A stretch of DNA of 30,447 bases from DATARH01 sp050181375 (GTDB lineage Bacteria > Pseudomonadota > Alphaproteobacteria > ATCC43930 > CGMCC-115725), in contig JBFXDF010000014.1 in the NCBI GenBank assembly GCA_050181375.1, positions 1 to 30,447 on the forward strand, given 5' to 3'. Under the pieces are notes generated by a model that worked only from the letters and a program-made list of their open reading frames with translations, did not search any database and had not been told where the DNA came from. How positions within the stretch are numbered: position 1 is the stretch's first letter; every line of letters begins with the position of its first letter. Both the position numbers and the translations under genes were made by a program. Shown in pieces: positions 1 through 7,189 of the stretch.

Positions 1-674
1 CCGCCGCCGAGCGCGCGGTCGAGTTTGTCGAGGCCGGCATGGTGCTCGGGCTCGGCACCGGCTCGACGGCCGCCTTTGTCATCGAGGCGCTGGCCCGCCG
101 TGTCGCGCAGGGGCTGTCGGTGGTCGCGATCCCAACCTCCGAGCACACGGCCGAGGCGGCCCGCCGTCTTGGCATCCCGCTGGCGACGTTCGGCGAGCAC
201 CGCCGCATCGACCTCGCGATCGACGGCGCCGACGAGGTCGAGCGCGGCACCCTCAACCTGATCAAGGGCCACGGCGGGGCGCTGCTGCGCGAGAAGATCG
301 TCGCGGCGGCGAGCGCGCGCTTTGTCGTGGTGGTCGATGACGAGAAGCTCGTCGACCGCCTCGGTGAGCGCTTTCCGATCCCGGTCGAAATCGTTCAATT
401 CGGCTGGCAGGCGACGGCCGCCGCGCTGGAACGTATCGGAACCAGGCCCGAATTGCGGCAGACCGACGGGCGCGCTTTTGTGACCGACGGCGGTAATTTC
501 ATCCTCGACTGCCCCTTCGCCTCGATACCGCAGCCGGAGCGGCTGGAGCAGGCGATCAACATGACGGTGGGTGTCGTCGAGAACGGGCTGTTTCTGGGAC
601 GCAGCACGGCCGTGATCGTCGCGTCGGAACGCGGTGTGGAAACAATCTCGCCCCGCGGCGGAGACCCGGCATGA
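1..674 (+). CDS. rpiA: Ribose-5-phosphate isomerase A (5' end outside window)
   Basis: Interconverts ribose 5-phosphate and ribulose 5-phosphate in the cytosolic non-oxidative pentose phosphate pathway. The frame is open from the first base (first full codon at position 3), so the N-terminus is missing; about 223 residues are visible, close to a full RpiA. Seen: the GLGTGST phosphate-binding loop near the visible N-terminus, the DGADEV motif with the catalytic Asp, and KGHGGALLREKI, which carries the conserved active-site Lys region. The stop overlaps the start of the next gene as ATGA (671-674), so the two are probably translationally coupled. Identity is secure from these motifs; the true start cannot be seen. 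Confidence 0.96.
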   Translation, partial: AAERAVEFVEAGMVLGLGTGSTAAFVIEALARRVAQGLSVVAIPTSEHTAEAARRLGIPLATFGEHRRIDLAIDGADEVERGTLNLIKGHGGALLREKIVAAASARFVVVVDDEKLVDRLGERFPIPVEIVQFGWQATAAALERIGTRPELRQTDGRAFVTDGGNFILDCPFASIPQPERLEQAINMTVGVVENGLFLGRSTAVIVASERGVETISPRGGDPA

Positions 675-1486
675 GACGCGTTTCCCTCGTTGTCAGCGAT
701 GTCGACGGGACCCTTCTCACCCAGGACAAGGTGCTGACGCCGCGCGCCGTGGCCGCCGTCGAACGATTGCGCGCCGGCGGTGTCGCCTTTTCGATCTGCA
801 GCAGCCGTCCGCCATTCGGGTTGCGGAACCTGGTCGCGCCGCTGCGCCTCGATCTGCCGTTCGGCGGCTACAACGGCGGCGCTATCGTGCAGCCGGATCT
901 GCCGGCCCTGACCGTCGTCGAACAGGTGCTGATCCCGCCCGACGCCGCGAAACAAGCGGTGGCGCTATTCCGGGAGCACCGGATCGATTGCTGGCTGTTC
1001 GTCGGCAACGAGTGGTTCTGCACGAACCCGGCCGGAGCCAAAGTCGATCTCGAAACGCGCACCGTCCAGCAGCCGCCGACCATTGTCGCCGAATTCACCG
1101 ACGCGCATTTTGCGGCGGTCGGCAAAATCGTCGGCCCGAGCGAAGACCACGATCTTATCGCGAAGCTTGTCGATTTAATGCGGCAGGCTCTCGCCGGGCG
1201 CGCGAATGTCGCGCGGTCGCAGCCTTATTACTGCGACGTGGTCCCGCCGGGGACCGACAAGGGACGGCTCGTCGAGCTTCTCGCCGAGGGACTTGGCGCG
1301 CCGCGCGAGGAAATTCTCGTGCTCGGCGATATGGAAAACGATCTGGCGATGTTTCGCAAAGCCGGATTTGGTGTCGCGATGGGCAACGCCAGCGACGCCG
1401 TGAAGCAGGTTGCCGACGCCGTGACCCTGTCGAACGACGAGGACGGGTTCGCGGCGGCCATCGAAAAATACGTCCTCGGGGTCTGA
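671..1486 (+). CDS. HAD-superfamily phosphatase, Cof type
   Basis: A 271-residue protein of the Cof/IIB branch of haloacid dehalogenase-like hydrolases, which usually dephosphorylate sugar phosphates or nucleotides in the cytosol. Motif I is DVDGTL (residues 10-15; nucleophile Asp10, acid/base Asp12). The motif II region is the SSRP segment near residue 45. Motif IV is GDMENDLAMF near residue 217, typical of Cof proteins, and is followed by GVAMGNA. The ATG lies inside the rpiA stop (ATGA overlap), which argues for one mRNA and hints at a sugar phosphate substrate, though that is inference. A strong palindrome follows 14 bases after the stop. The exact substrate cannot be read from sequence. 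Confidence 0.9.
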   Translation: MRRVSLVVSDVDGTLLTQDKVLTPRAVAAVERLRAGGVAFSICSSRPPFGLRNLVAPLRLDLPFGGYNGGAIVQPDLPALTVVEQVLIPPDAAKQAVALFREHRIDCWLFVGNEWFCTNPAGAKVDLETRTVQQPPTIVAEFTDAHFAAVGKIVGPSEDHDLIAKLVDLMRQALAGRANVARSQPYYCDVVPPGTDKGRLVELLAEGLGAPREEILVLGDMENDLAMFRKAGFGVAMGNASDAVKQVADAVTLSNDEDGFAAAIEKYVLGV

Positions 1487-1499
1487 CACCGGCAAGAAA

Positions 1500-1521
1500 G
1501 AGGCCGCCCGCGGGCGGCCTC
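1500..1521. terminator. Perfect 22-bp palindrome between convergent genes
   Basis: Each arm is 11 bases (GAGGCCGCCCG and its exact complement) with no spacer, so the RNA would form a stem of about nine pairs with a four-base loop. It lies 14 bases after the HAD gene stop and about 90 bases before the stop of the convergent small secreted-protein gene. The plus side continues TCGTTC and the minus side continues TTTCTTG, so it has only a weak U-tract but could serve both strands as a bidirectional terminator. Confidence 0.65.
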
Positions 1522-1608
1522 TCGTTCATGGAGCCCGTGCTCCGGACTTGCCATCGATCGGACCCGGATGCAGGCGTCCGGACCGAGCGCTGGCTGCGGG
1601 AACCCGGT

Positions 1609-2076
1609 TCACCTGACGCGATAATAACCCTGCTCCGTGCGAGACGGCTGAATGTCCGACCCCGCCCCATACATGTCAGAGTTGTAGCCGGTCGCGCCGG
1701 TTGTCGAGGTCATCGAGCCGGTGCTGCCGCCCGTCATTTGATTGGCGGAAGTGCTCGCGGTCTCCTGCGAAGGCTCGAAGCCGCGGGGCTCGTACCGAGC
1801 AAAACTCGCCAGGCAACTCTGGTGCAGCTGTGCGTCCGTTATCGGCCCGCATTCCTTGCGCATCCTGGCCTCCCGGAAGGCCCGGTTGGTCTGCAGCAAC
1901 CGTTCGTACTGCGCGCTCTCCGCGTTGTTGCGAGCCGCGGATGCGCTGAAATCGCCCTGCGTCGGCTGCGGACCGGTTGTGAAAACTCGCGTCTGCTGCG
2001 CCTGCGCCGCCGGTATAGCCAGAGCCAGCGCGCATCCGGCCGCAAGGGCCAGGCTGGTCACAGTCGTCCTTCTCAT
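1609..2076 (-). CDS. Small secreted protein of unknown function (paralogue A)
   Basis: A 155-residue exported protein. Residues 1-26 form a classical Sec signal peptide (basic start, AAGCALALA core, AQA cleavage site). Residues 50-92 are the core shared with the neighbouring paralogue at 2414-2767: NNAESAQYERLLQTN, a short Arg-rich stretch, then RMRKECGPI and a second Cys twelve residues later (Cys76, Cys88; probably a disulfide in the periplasm). The C-terminal 60 residues are low-complexity Ser/Thr/Gly. The start is fixed by GGAG ten bases upstream and by alignment of its signal peptide with the paralogue. The Shine-Dalgarno sequence lies within an inverted repeat. I do not recognise a named family; the two-Cys spacing only vaguely recalls PsiF repeats. 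Confidence 0.8.
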   Translation of the reverse strand: MRRTTVTSLALAAGCALALAIPAAQAQQTRVFTTGPQPTQGDFSASAARNNAESAQYERLLQTNRAFREARMRKECGPITDAQLHQSCLASFARYEPRGFEPSQETASTSANQMTGGSTGSMTSTTGATGYNSDMYGAGSDIQPSRTEQGYYRVR

Positions 2077-2083
2077 GACCGTG

Positions 2084-2155
2084 CAACTCCTTCTTGAGGA
2101 TGGTCAGGAGATAAAACGGGCGGCCTTTGCACGCGGTTCCCGCGAGAAGGAGTTG
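2084..2155 (-). promoter_or_regulatory. 5'-UTR structure able to mask the Shine-Dalgarno sequence
   Basis: In the leader of the gene starting at 2076, an 11-base element containing the GGAG ribosome-binding site (2084-2094) is perfectly complementary to an upstream element (2145-2155). Between them, 2132-2144 forms a separate hairpin, CGCGG-GAA-CCGCG as RNA. The long stem would hide the ribosome-binding site. The same 13-base hairpin lies at almost the same distance upstream of the paralogue at 2767. A switch function is inference; the inverted repeat itself is seen directly. Confidence 0.5.
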
Positions 2156-2413
2156 AGGACGACGAAAACTCGCAACATAGAAGTAAACAATATCGAAATA
2201 AGTTGCTCGTGATTAAATCTAAAATGGAACTGAGCTTTTGTTCCCGATCCCTCGGCTGTGCGGCTCCCCGGTGTTTCGCGGGTAACGTTCCGGGACTTTA
2301 CCGCCGCCGGCTTTGTGACTCGGGCCTCTCACCGGGAACCGTCGCGGACCGCCTTCGCGGCAGGTCTGCGTATCGATCCCCGGTTAAGGTCTTGTACCCC
2401 CACGCGCCTCGGG
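2156..2413. other. Intergenic region between the two secreted-protein paralogues
   Basis: No credible gene. Bases about 2160-2240 are clearly AT-richer than the surroundings and probably hold the minus-strand promoter for the gene starting at 2076, but no convincing -35/-10 pair could be assigned. The remainder (2240-2413) is GC-rich with several short imperfect hairpins and may include the terminator region of the paralogue ending at 2414. Confidence 0.4.
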
Positions 2414-2767
2414 TTAACGCGGCAGCGAACGTCCCTGCGGCGATGGCATCGACGAGCCCTCCATCGACGACGAGGTCTCGCCGAAGCTCGCCATGCACCG
2501 CTCTTTCAGTTGCGGATCGGCAATGGGACCGCACTCCTTGCGCATCCGCGACTGGCGGAAACCGGGGTTGGTTTGCAGCAAACGTTCGTATTGCGCGCTT
2601 TCGGCATTGTTGCGCGAGGCCGACCAGGAGCCATGATCTCCCGCGCTCGTCTGCGGCCCGTTTGTCAGGACTCGCGTGCTCACCTGCGCCTTGGCCGGAG
2701 GCATTGCCCCGAAGGCGAGCGCACATCCGGCTGCGAACGCGATGCCGATCACTGCCTTGCTCGTCAT
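2414..2767 (-). CDS. Small secreted protein of unknown function (paralogue B)
   Basis: A 117-residue exported protein with a Sec signal peptide (residues 1-28, AAGCALAFG core, AKA cleavage site). Residues 53-95 repeat the core of the gene at 1609-2076 (NNAESAQYERLLQTN, RMRKECGPI, two Cys at 79 and 91, then MASF), so the two are tandem paralogues. Two in-frame ATGs exist. The second (2767) is chosen because AAAGGG lies eight bases upstream of it but only two from the first, and because it aligns the signal peptides of the two paralogues residue for residue. The gene follows folD by 89 bases on the same strand and may be cotranscribed. Function unknown. Confidence 0.8.
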   Translation of the reverse strand: MTSKAVIGIAFAAGCALAFGAMPPAKAQVSTRVLTNGPQTSAGDHGSWSASRNNAESAQYERLLQTNPGFRQSRMRKECGPIADPQLKERCMASFGETSSSMEGSSMPSPQGRSLPR

Positions 2768-2824
2768 GACCATGACCCTTTGACATCATTGAACACCGTT
2801 GCGGTTGAAACAGCCGCAAATACT

Positions 2825-2839
2825 GCGCGGTTCCCGCGC
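2825..2839 (-). promoter_or_regulatory. Conserved leader hairpin of paralogue B
   Basis: A perfect six-pair stem, GCGCGG-GAA-CCGCGC as RNA, 58-72 bases upstream of the start at 2767. Its inner 13 bases are identical to the leader hairpin of paralogue A (2132-2144), which lies 56-68 bases upstream of that start. It could also act as a folD terminator, but it lacks a U-tract and its twin has no gene directly before it, so a leader role is favoured. Confidence 0.5.
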
Positions 2840-2856
2840 CGATGTAGAAGACGGAT

Positions 2857-3750
2857 TTACCAGCCTTCGAGTTCGCCCGGATCGGGCAGGCCGCGCCGCC
2901 GGCATGCCGCCGCCACCGTGTTGCGCAGCAGGCAGGCGATCGTCATCGGCCCGACGCCGCCGGGAACCGGCGTGATCGCACCGGCGATCGGCCGCACCGC
3001 GTCGAAGTCGACATCGCCGACCAGCCGCATCGCGCCATCCTCGCCGGCAACCCGATTTATCCCGACATCGATCACGATCGCGCCGGGTTTGACCCAATCC
3101 GCCTCGATCGTCAGGGGCTGGCCGATCGCAACGACAAGAATATCGGCGCGGCGGCAGATCGCGGCGGCATCGGTCGTTTTCGAATGAACCATCGTCACGG
3201 TGCAGTCGGATGCGAGCAGCAGCGCCGCCGTCGGCCGCCCGACAGTGTGCGAGCGCCCGAGCACGACAGCTTCGGCGCCCGACACATCAGGCCGCACGCC
3301 GCGCAGCAGCAGCATGATGCCTTGCGGCGTACACGGAACAAGATACGGGTCGCCGCTCCACAGCCGGCCGACATTGAGCGGATGGAAGCCGTCCACGTCC
3401 TTCTCGGGATCGAGCGCGGCGATGGCGCGGCTCCGGTCAAGCTCCGCCGGCAGCGGCAGCTGCACCAGGATGCCGTCGACCCGGTCGTCGGCGTTGAGCG
3501 CCGCGATCAGTTCCAGCAGAGCCGGCAGCCCGCAATCCGCGGGCAAACGATGCTCGAACGAGACTATGCCGGCCTCGCCGCAAGCGCGCCTCTTGCTGCG
3601 AATGTAAACCTGGCTCGCCGGATCGTCGCCGACCAGGGCAACGGCCAAGCCGGGCACGACCCCATGGCGTGCCCGCAATCGCGCGGTCGCCGCGGCAGCC
3701 TGCTCCCGCAACGTGGCGGCCACGGCCTTGCCGTCGATTATCCGCGTCAT
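2857..3750 (-). CDS. folD: Bifunctional methylenetetrahydrofolate dehydrogenase / methenyltetrahydrofolate cyclohydrolase
   Basis: Cytosolic one-carbon enzyme that oxidises 5,10-methylene-THF with NADP and hydrolyses the product to 10-formyl-THF. About 297 residues, the usual family length. Seen: the substrate and catalytic segment SQVYIRSK (Tyr49, Lys53), the DGILVQLPLP motif, the DVDGFHPLN loop, the Rossmann segment VLGRSHTVGRP, and the C-terminal signature PGGVGPMTIACLL. The ATG at 3750 gives the canonical MTRIIDGK start. A GTG four codons upstream (3762) is an alternative, only seven bases after the cytochrome gene stop. The tight spacing suggests cotranscription with the upstream cytochrome c. 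Confidence 0.96.
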   Translation of the reverse strand: MTRIIDGKAVAATLREQAAAATARLRARHGVVPGLAVALVGDDPASQVYIRSKRRACGEAGIVSFEHRLPADCGLPALLELIAALNADDRVDGILVQLPLPAELDRSRAIAALDPEKDVDGFHPLNVGRLWSGDPYLVPCTPQGIMLLLRGVRPDVSGAEAVVLGRSHTVGRPTAALLLASDCTVTMVHSKTTDAAAICRRADILVVAIGQPLTIEADWVKPGAIVIDVGINRVAGEDGAMRLVGDVDFDAVRPIAGAITPVPGGVGPMTIACLLRNTVAAACRRRGLPDPGELEGW

Positions 3751-3769
3751 CGGCGCCGGCACCTGCCGC

Positions 3770-4141
3770 TCATTGCGTCGCGTCTTGGAGATAAGCGAGC
3801 AGGTCGGCGATTTCCTTGTCGCTCTCGATCCCGGGGAATGCCATTCGCGTACCCGGGATAAATTCTTTCGGGTCGCGCAGATACTTCTCCAATGTCGCCC
3901 GGTCCCAGACGATGCCAGAATCCTTCATCGTCTCGGAATACTTGAAGTGTTCGACGGCGCCCGCCTTGCGGCCGAACAGCCCGTGCAGATTTGGACCGGT
4001 GCCGTTGCGGCCGCCGGCTTCAAGCGTATGGCAGATATGGCAGCGATTGAACACCGTCTTCCCGGCCGCTGCGTCCGCCGCGACGCACGGACGGGCAGCC
4101 AGGGCCAGGCCGAGTATCAGGAACCCGGCCAAACGACGCAT
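3770..4141 (-). CDS. Periplasmic class I cytochrome c
   Basis: A 123-residue electron carrier resembling mitochondrial and alphaproteobacterial cytochrome c2/c550. Residues 1-22 are a signal peptide. Haem attachment is Cys34-x2-Cys37-His38, followed by GTGPNLHGLFGR typical of the class, YSE near residue 68, and IPGTRM in which Met100 is the probable sixth iron ligand. It would act in the periplasm between a bc1-type complex and an oxidase or dehydrogenase. The gene stop is seven bases before the alternative folD start. No strong ribosome-binding site is visible. The family call is secure; the physiological partner is not shown by context. Confidence 0.94.
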   Translation of the reverse strand: MRRLAGFLILGLALAARPCVAADAAAGKTVFNRCHICHTLEAGGRNGTGPNLHGLFGRKAGAVEHFKYSETMKDSGIVWDRATLEKYLRDPKEFIPGTRMAFPGIESDKEIADLLAYLQDATQ

Positions 4142-4247
4142 GCCGATTGCGCTTGCTGCCGCGACATGTTCGGCATAATGCGACGGCCGCGCCGCGCGCG
4201 GAACCCCCGAGGCTCAACCCCGACCGATCAGGCTCGCCCGGGTTGAC

Positions 4248-4604
4248 CTAACGTCCCTTCGGATGGTGGCGGCTGGCGTGATTGACCCCATGCTCGCGCG
4301 CCTCGGCGGTCTCGCGCCCGATCAACTTGTTGAAATTGCTCTTCTCGCCCCGGGCAGTCTCCTCCTGATAGAGCAGCGCCAGTTCCGAATCGTCGAACTT
4401 TTCAAAGAATTCCTCCCACGAGATTTCCTCGAGTGCGTCATGTTTCGAGTTCGGCGCGTCGGGAAACTCGATGCGGATAATGCCGGTGCCCCCCTTGCCG
4501 TGCCCCTGGCTCTTTGTCGAGCGCACGACCGCCGGGCGCCCGCCGCGCTCCTCGGCCCAGTTGCGGATCTCGTCGTGGTCGGTCGTGATCTTTGCCTCAG
4601 CCAT
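4248..4604 (-). CDS. Small conserved acidic protein, often mislabelled as glucan branching enzyme
   Basis: A 118-residue soluble protein. The start is fixed by AGGAGG eight bases upstream of ATG 4604; the frame stays open further upstream but lacks sensible sequence. From memory of the family, proteins beginning ITTDHDEIRxWAEERGGRPAVV and ending with a DSxLALLYQ segment are widespread in bacteria and carry the misleading label 1,4-alpha-glucan branching enzyme; at this size it cannot be that enzyme. Seen here: this N-terminal segment, a Gly/Lys-rich loop, IRIEFPDAP, and the acidic LEEISWEEFFEKFDDSEL helix. The real function is unknown. It is divergent from the PLP enzyme gene at 4709. Confidence 0.85.
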   Translation of the reverse strand: MAEAKITTDHDEIRNWAEERGGRPAVVRSTKSQGHGKGGTGIIRIEFPDAPNSKHDALEEISWEEFFEKFDDSELALLYQEETARGEKSNFNKLIGRETAEAREHGVNHASRHHPKGR

Positions 4605-4708
4605 TGCCGCCGCCTCCTGTATCTTCCCGAACAGTTGAACGGGATAGCGCCGCGCTGGGTTCAAGAGCGGCGCGTTCGCGGCTCGGCGCGGCGTTCTGGA
4701 GCATCGGC

Positions 4709-5848
4709 ATGAACCATACGGCGGTCTACGAGTGCCCGGCATGCGCGGCGCGGATAGCGGCCGACCGGCCGCTGTGGCGCTGCGATTGCGGCAGCCATTT
4801 GAACCTGGCGCCGGGGCGGGGGTTGGTCCGCGATGAAATCGCCCCCGGCGAGCCGTCACTGTGGCGCTACCGGGCCGCGCTGGCGTTGCGCGACAACCCG
4901 CGTGTTTCGCTCGGAGAAGGGTGGACGCCGCTCGTCGAACGGCGGTGGGACGGCGCGATCGTGCTGTTCAAGCTCGAATCGCAGATGCCGACCGGGTCGT
5001 TCAAGGATCGCGGGACGGCGGTCATGCTGAACCACCTGATCGAGGTCGGGGTCGGGCCGATCCATGAGGATTCGTCGGGTAATGCCGGCTCGTCGATCGC
5101 GACCTACGCGGCGGCGGCCGGGCTTCGCTGCCGCATCTACGTGCCCGCGGCCGCGCCGCGCGGCAAAATCGTGCAGATCGCCACATCGGGCGCTGACGTT
5201 CGCGCCATTCCCGGCACCCGCCAGGACGTGACCGAAGCCGCATTGGCCGAGGCGGCGGGCGCCGAGAGTTTCTATGCCAGCCACAACTGGCAGCCGTTCT
5301 TTATCGAGGGCACCAAGACGCTGGCCTACGAACTCTGGGAGCAGCTCGGCTTCCGCGTGCCGGACAACATCCTGGTGCCGACCGGCTACGGCAGCAACAT
5401 ACTCGGCCTCGAACGCGGCTTTGACGAACTCGCGCGCAACGGCGAAATCGACCGCCGGCCGCGCCTCTTCGCGGTGCAGGCCGCGAACTGCGCCGCGTTC
5501 GCGGCCGCCTGGGACGCCGGCGCCGACGACCGCGTCGCGTTCGCGCCAGCGCCGACCGCCGCCGATGGCATCGCCACCGTAAAACCGGTCCGCGCCCGCG
5601 AGGTGCTGGCGGCGCTCCGCCGCTGCGGCGGCGCCGTCATCGCGGTCCCCGAAGCCGCGATCGCCCTGTCGCTCTCGAGGCTCGGCCGCCTCGGTCTGTT
5701 TGTCGAGCCGACCGCCGCGACCGCCGGCGCCGCGCTCTCGCATATGCTGCGAAGCGGCGCGATCCGCGCGGCCGAAACAACGATCGCGGTCCTGACCGGC
5801 CACGGCCTCAAGGCCACCGATAAGACCGCCGAGCTGCTCGGAATGTGA
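4709..5848 (+). CDS. thrC: Threonine synthase-like PLP enzyme
   Basis: Fold type II pyridoxal-phosphate enzyme, 379 residues, that probably converts O-phosphohomoserine to threonine. Residues 9-28 hold a zinc-ribbon-like CPxC...CxC pattern common in archaeal-type threonine synthases. The LGEGWTPL motif is at 68-75. The PLP lysine is Lys99 in TGSFKDRG. The phosphate or substrate loop SSGNAGSS follows, and GYGSNILGLERGF binds the cofactor phosphate. The start has GGAG seven bases upstream; the frame extends upstream without recognisable sequence. Related enzymes (cysteate synthase, diaminopropionate-type lyases) share the fold, so the substrate is not certain. No threonine pathway neighbours are in the window. 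Confidence 0.82.
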   Translation: MNHTAVYECPACAARIAADRPLWRCDCGSHLNLAPGRGLVRDEIAPGEPSLWRYRAALALRDNPRVSLGEGWTPLVERRWDGAIVLFKLESQMPTGSFKDRGTAVMLNHLIEVGVGPIHEDSSGNAGSSIATYAAAAGLRCRIYVPAAAPRGKIVQIATSGADVRAIPGTRQDVTEAALAEAAGAESFYASHNWQPFFIEGTKTLAYELWEQLGFRVPDNILVPTGYGSNILGLERGFDELARNGEIDRRPRLFAVQAANCAAFAAAWDAGADDRVAFAPAPTAADGIATVKPVRAREVLAALRRCGGAVIAVPEAAIALSLSRLGRLGLFVEPTAATAGAALSHMLRSGAIRAAETTIAVLTGHGLKATDKTAELLGM

Positions 5849-5969
5849 ATGCCGCCGGTACGGGGCAGGCGTCGCTGCGCCCGCCGATCCGCTGCGCGCG
5901 CTGTTGACAGCATCCCCGCCGTCTTCCACCGTTCGCCCGACATCTCGCAGCTTCGGACCAAACCGCCTC

Positions 5970-7148
5970 ATGAGTCCGTCGGACGCCGCCGCGTGGCAAA
6001 CGCTGATCTCCACCGTGCACGGGTCCGGCCGCAAGGCCGCGCTGGCGATCACCGGAGGCGGCAGCGGCGCGATCGGCGAGCTGTTGCGGGTTCCCGGCGG
6101 CTCCCGGCTGCTGCTCGAGGCCCAGGTTCCCTATGACGAAATGGCGCTGGCGAGTTATCTCGGTTTTGCGCCGGCGCAGGCGTGCGCCGCCGACACCGCG
6201 ATCGCGATGGCGCAGCGGGCGCGGGCGCGCGCCGCAGGGCTGACCCCGGCCGGCGCCGATCCGGTCGGCATCGGCGCGACCGCGGCGCTGGTGAGCGACC
6301 GGCCGCGCCGGGGCGAGCACCGGTTTCACATCGCGTTCGCCAATGCCGCCGCGATCGCGCACTGCACCTGCGTGCTGGCCAAGGGCCGCCGCGATCGCGC
6401 CGCCGAGGAGGACCTTGTCGCGCGCGCGATCGTTCTGTGGCTGGCCCGCGCCTGCGGGGTCGCCGCGCCGTCGCCGCGCGATCTGCTCGACACCGATGAG
6501 CGTTACGCGGAGGCGGTGATCGGCTCCGGCGATGCGGTCCATCGGCTGCTGGCGGGCGAACTCGATCGTCTTACGGTCCAGCCCGACGGCGAGATGGCGT
6601 TGTCGGCGCCCCGGCCCTCGGTGCTGTTCCCGGGTTCGTTCAACCCGATCCACGAGGGACACGTTCTGCTGGCGCGGGTCGCCGAGCAGTTCCGGCAACA
6701 ACCGGTGGCGTTCGAAATCTCCGTCACGAATGTCGACAAGCCGCCGCTCGCGGGCGAGGCGGTCAGAAGCCGGCTGGCACAATTCGCCTGGAAGGCGCCG
6801 GTGGAACTGACGCGAGCCCCGACTTTTGTCGAAAAGTCGCGCCTGTTTCCACGGACGACGTTTGTCATCGGCGTCGATACGGCGGAGCGGCTGTTCGGGA
6901 CCAAATATTACGGCGACGACGAGGAGCGGATGCGCATGGCGCTCGACGAAATCGCCGGTTCCGGCGGCAGCTTTCTCGTCGCCGTGCGCATTGACGTCGC
7001 CGGTCGCGTCCGCGCGCTCTCCGATATTCCGGTGCCGCGGCGCTATGCCGATCTCTTCACCGAAATCCCCGAGCACCGGTTCCGCGTCGACATCTCCTCC
7101 TCCGAGATCCGCGCGCGTCGCGCCGTCGGCGGTTCACAGCAATCCTGA
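5970..7148 (+). CDS. Fusion of a CinA C-terminal-like domain with a NadD-like nucleotidyltransferase
   Basis: A 392-residue two-domain protein. Residues about 1-170 resemble the CinA C-terminal (nicotinamide-nucleotide amidase, PncC) fold: a GGGSGAIGELLRVPG segment, VPYDEMALASYLG, and GIGATAALVSD. The usual AESCTGG motif is absent. Residues about 210-392 form a NadD/cytidylyltransferase domain with GSFNPIHEGH (ATP-binding HxGH) and a C-terminal ISSSEIRAR matching the ISSTxIR signature. Established roles of the two families (NMN deamidation and nicotinate mononucleotide adenylylation) would both serve pyridine-nucleotide recycling; joint action here is inference. From memory, plants have similarly built uncharacterised proteins. 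The 3' end is duplicated at 8006-8120. The start is modestly supported. Confidence 0.82.
   Translation: MSPSDAAAWQTLISTVHGSGRKAALAITGGGSGAIGELLRVPGGSRLLLEAQVPYDEMALASYLGFAPAQACAADTAIAMAQRARARAAGLTPAGADPVGIGATAALVSDRPRRGEHRFHIAFANAAAIAHCTCVLAKGRRDRAAEEDLVARAIVLWLARACGVAAPSPRDLLDTDERYAEAVIGSGDAVHRLLAGELDRLTVQPDGEMALSAPRPSVLFPGSFNPIHEGHVLLARVAEQFRQQPVAFEISVTNVDKPPLAGEAVRSRLAQFAWKAPVELTRAPTFVEKSRLFPRTTFVIGVDTAERLFGTKYYGDDEERMRMALDEIAGSGGSFLVAVRIDVAGRVRALSDIPVPRRYADLFTEIPEHRFRVDISSSEIRARRAVGGSQQS
7029..7140 (+). repeat. Direct repeat, left copy (3' end of the fusion gene)
   Basis: These 112 bases, coding for the last residues of the CinA/NadD fusion and its stop region, recur at 8006-8120 with about six substitutions and one 3-base insertion that keeps the frame. 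Offset is 977 bases, same orientation. The two copies bracket the gene at 7190-7759. Confidence 0.9.
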
Positions 7149-7189
7149 GCCGCTCCCGGTCCGGATGCCACCCTTAGCCACATTCATCA

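Noticed and set aside
634..2097. A 487-codon plus-strand open frame across the HAD gene and beyond
   Set aside because: Arg-rich shadow of the HAD gene that also crosses the terminator palindrome and runs antisense to a secreted-protein gene.
4605..4859. Upstream extension of the small protein ending at 4248
   Set aside because: The extended N-terminus is Arg/Pro-rich shadow sequence overlapping the divergent PLP enzyme gene; AGGAGG ahead of ATG 4604 and the family start decide otherwise.
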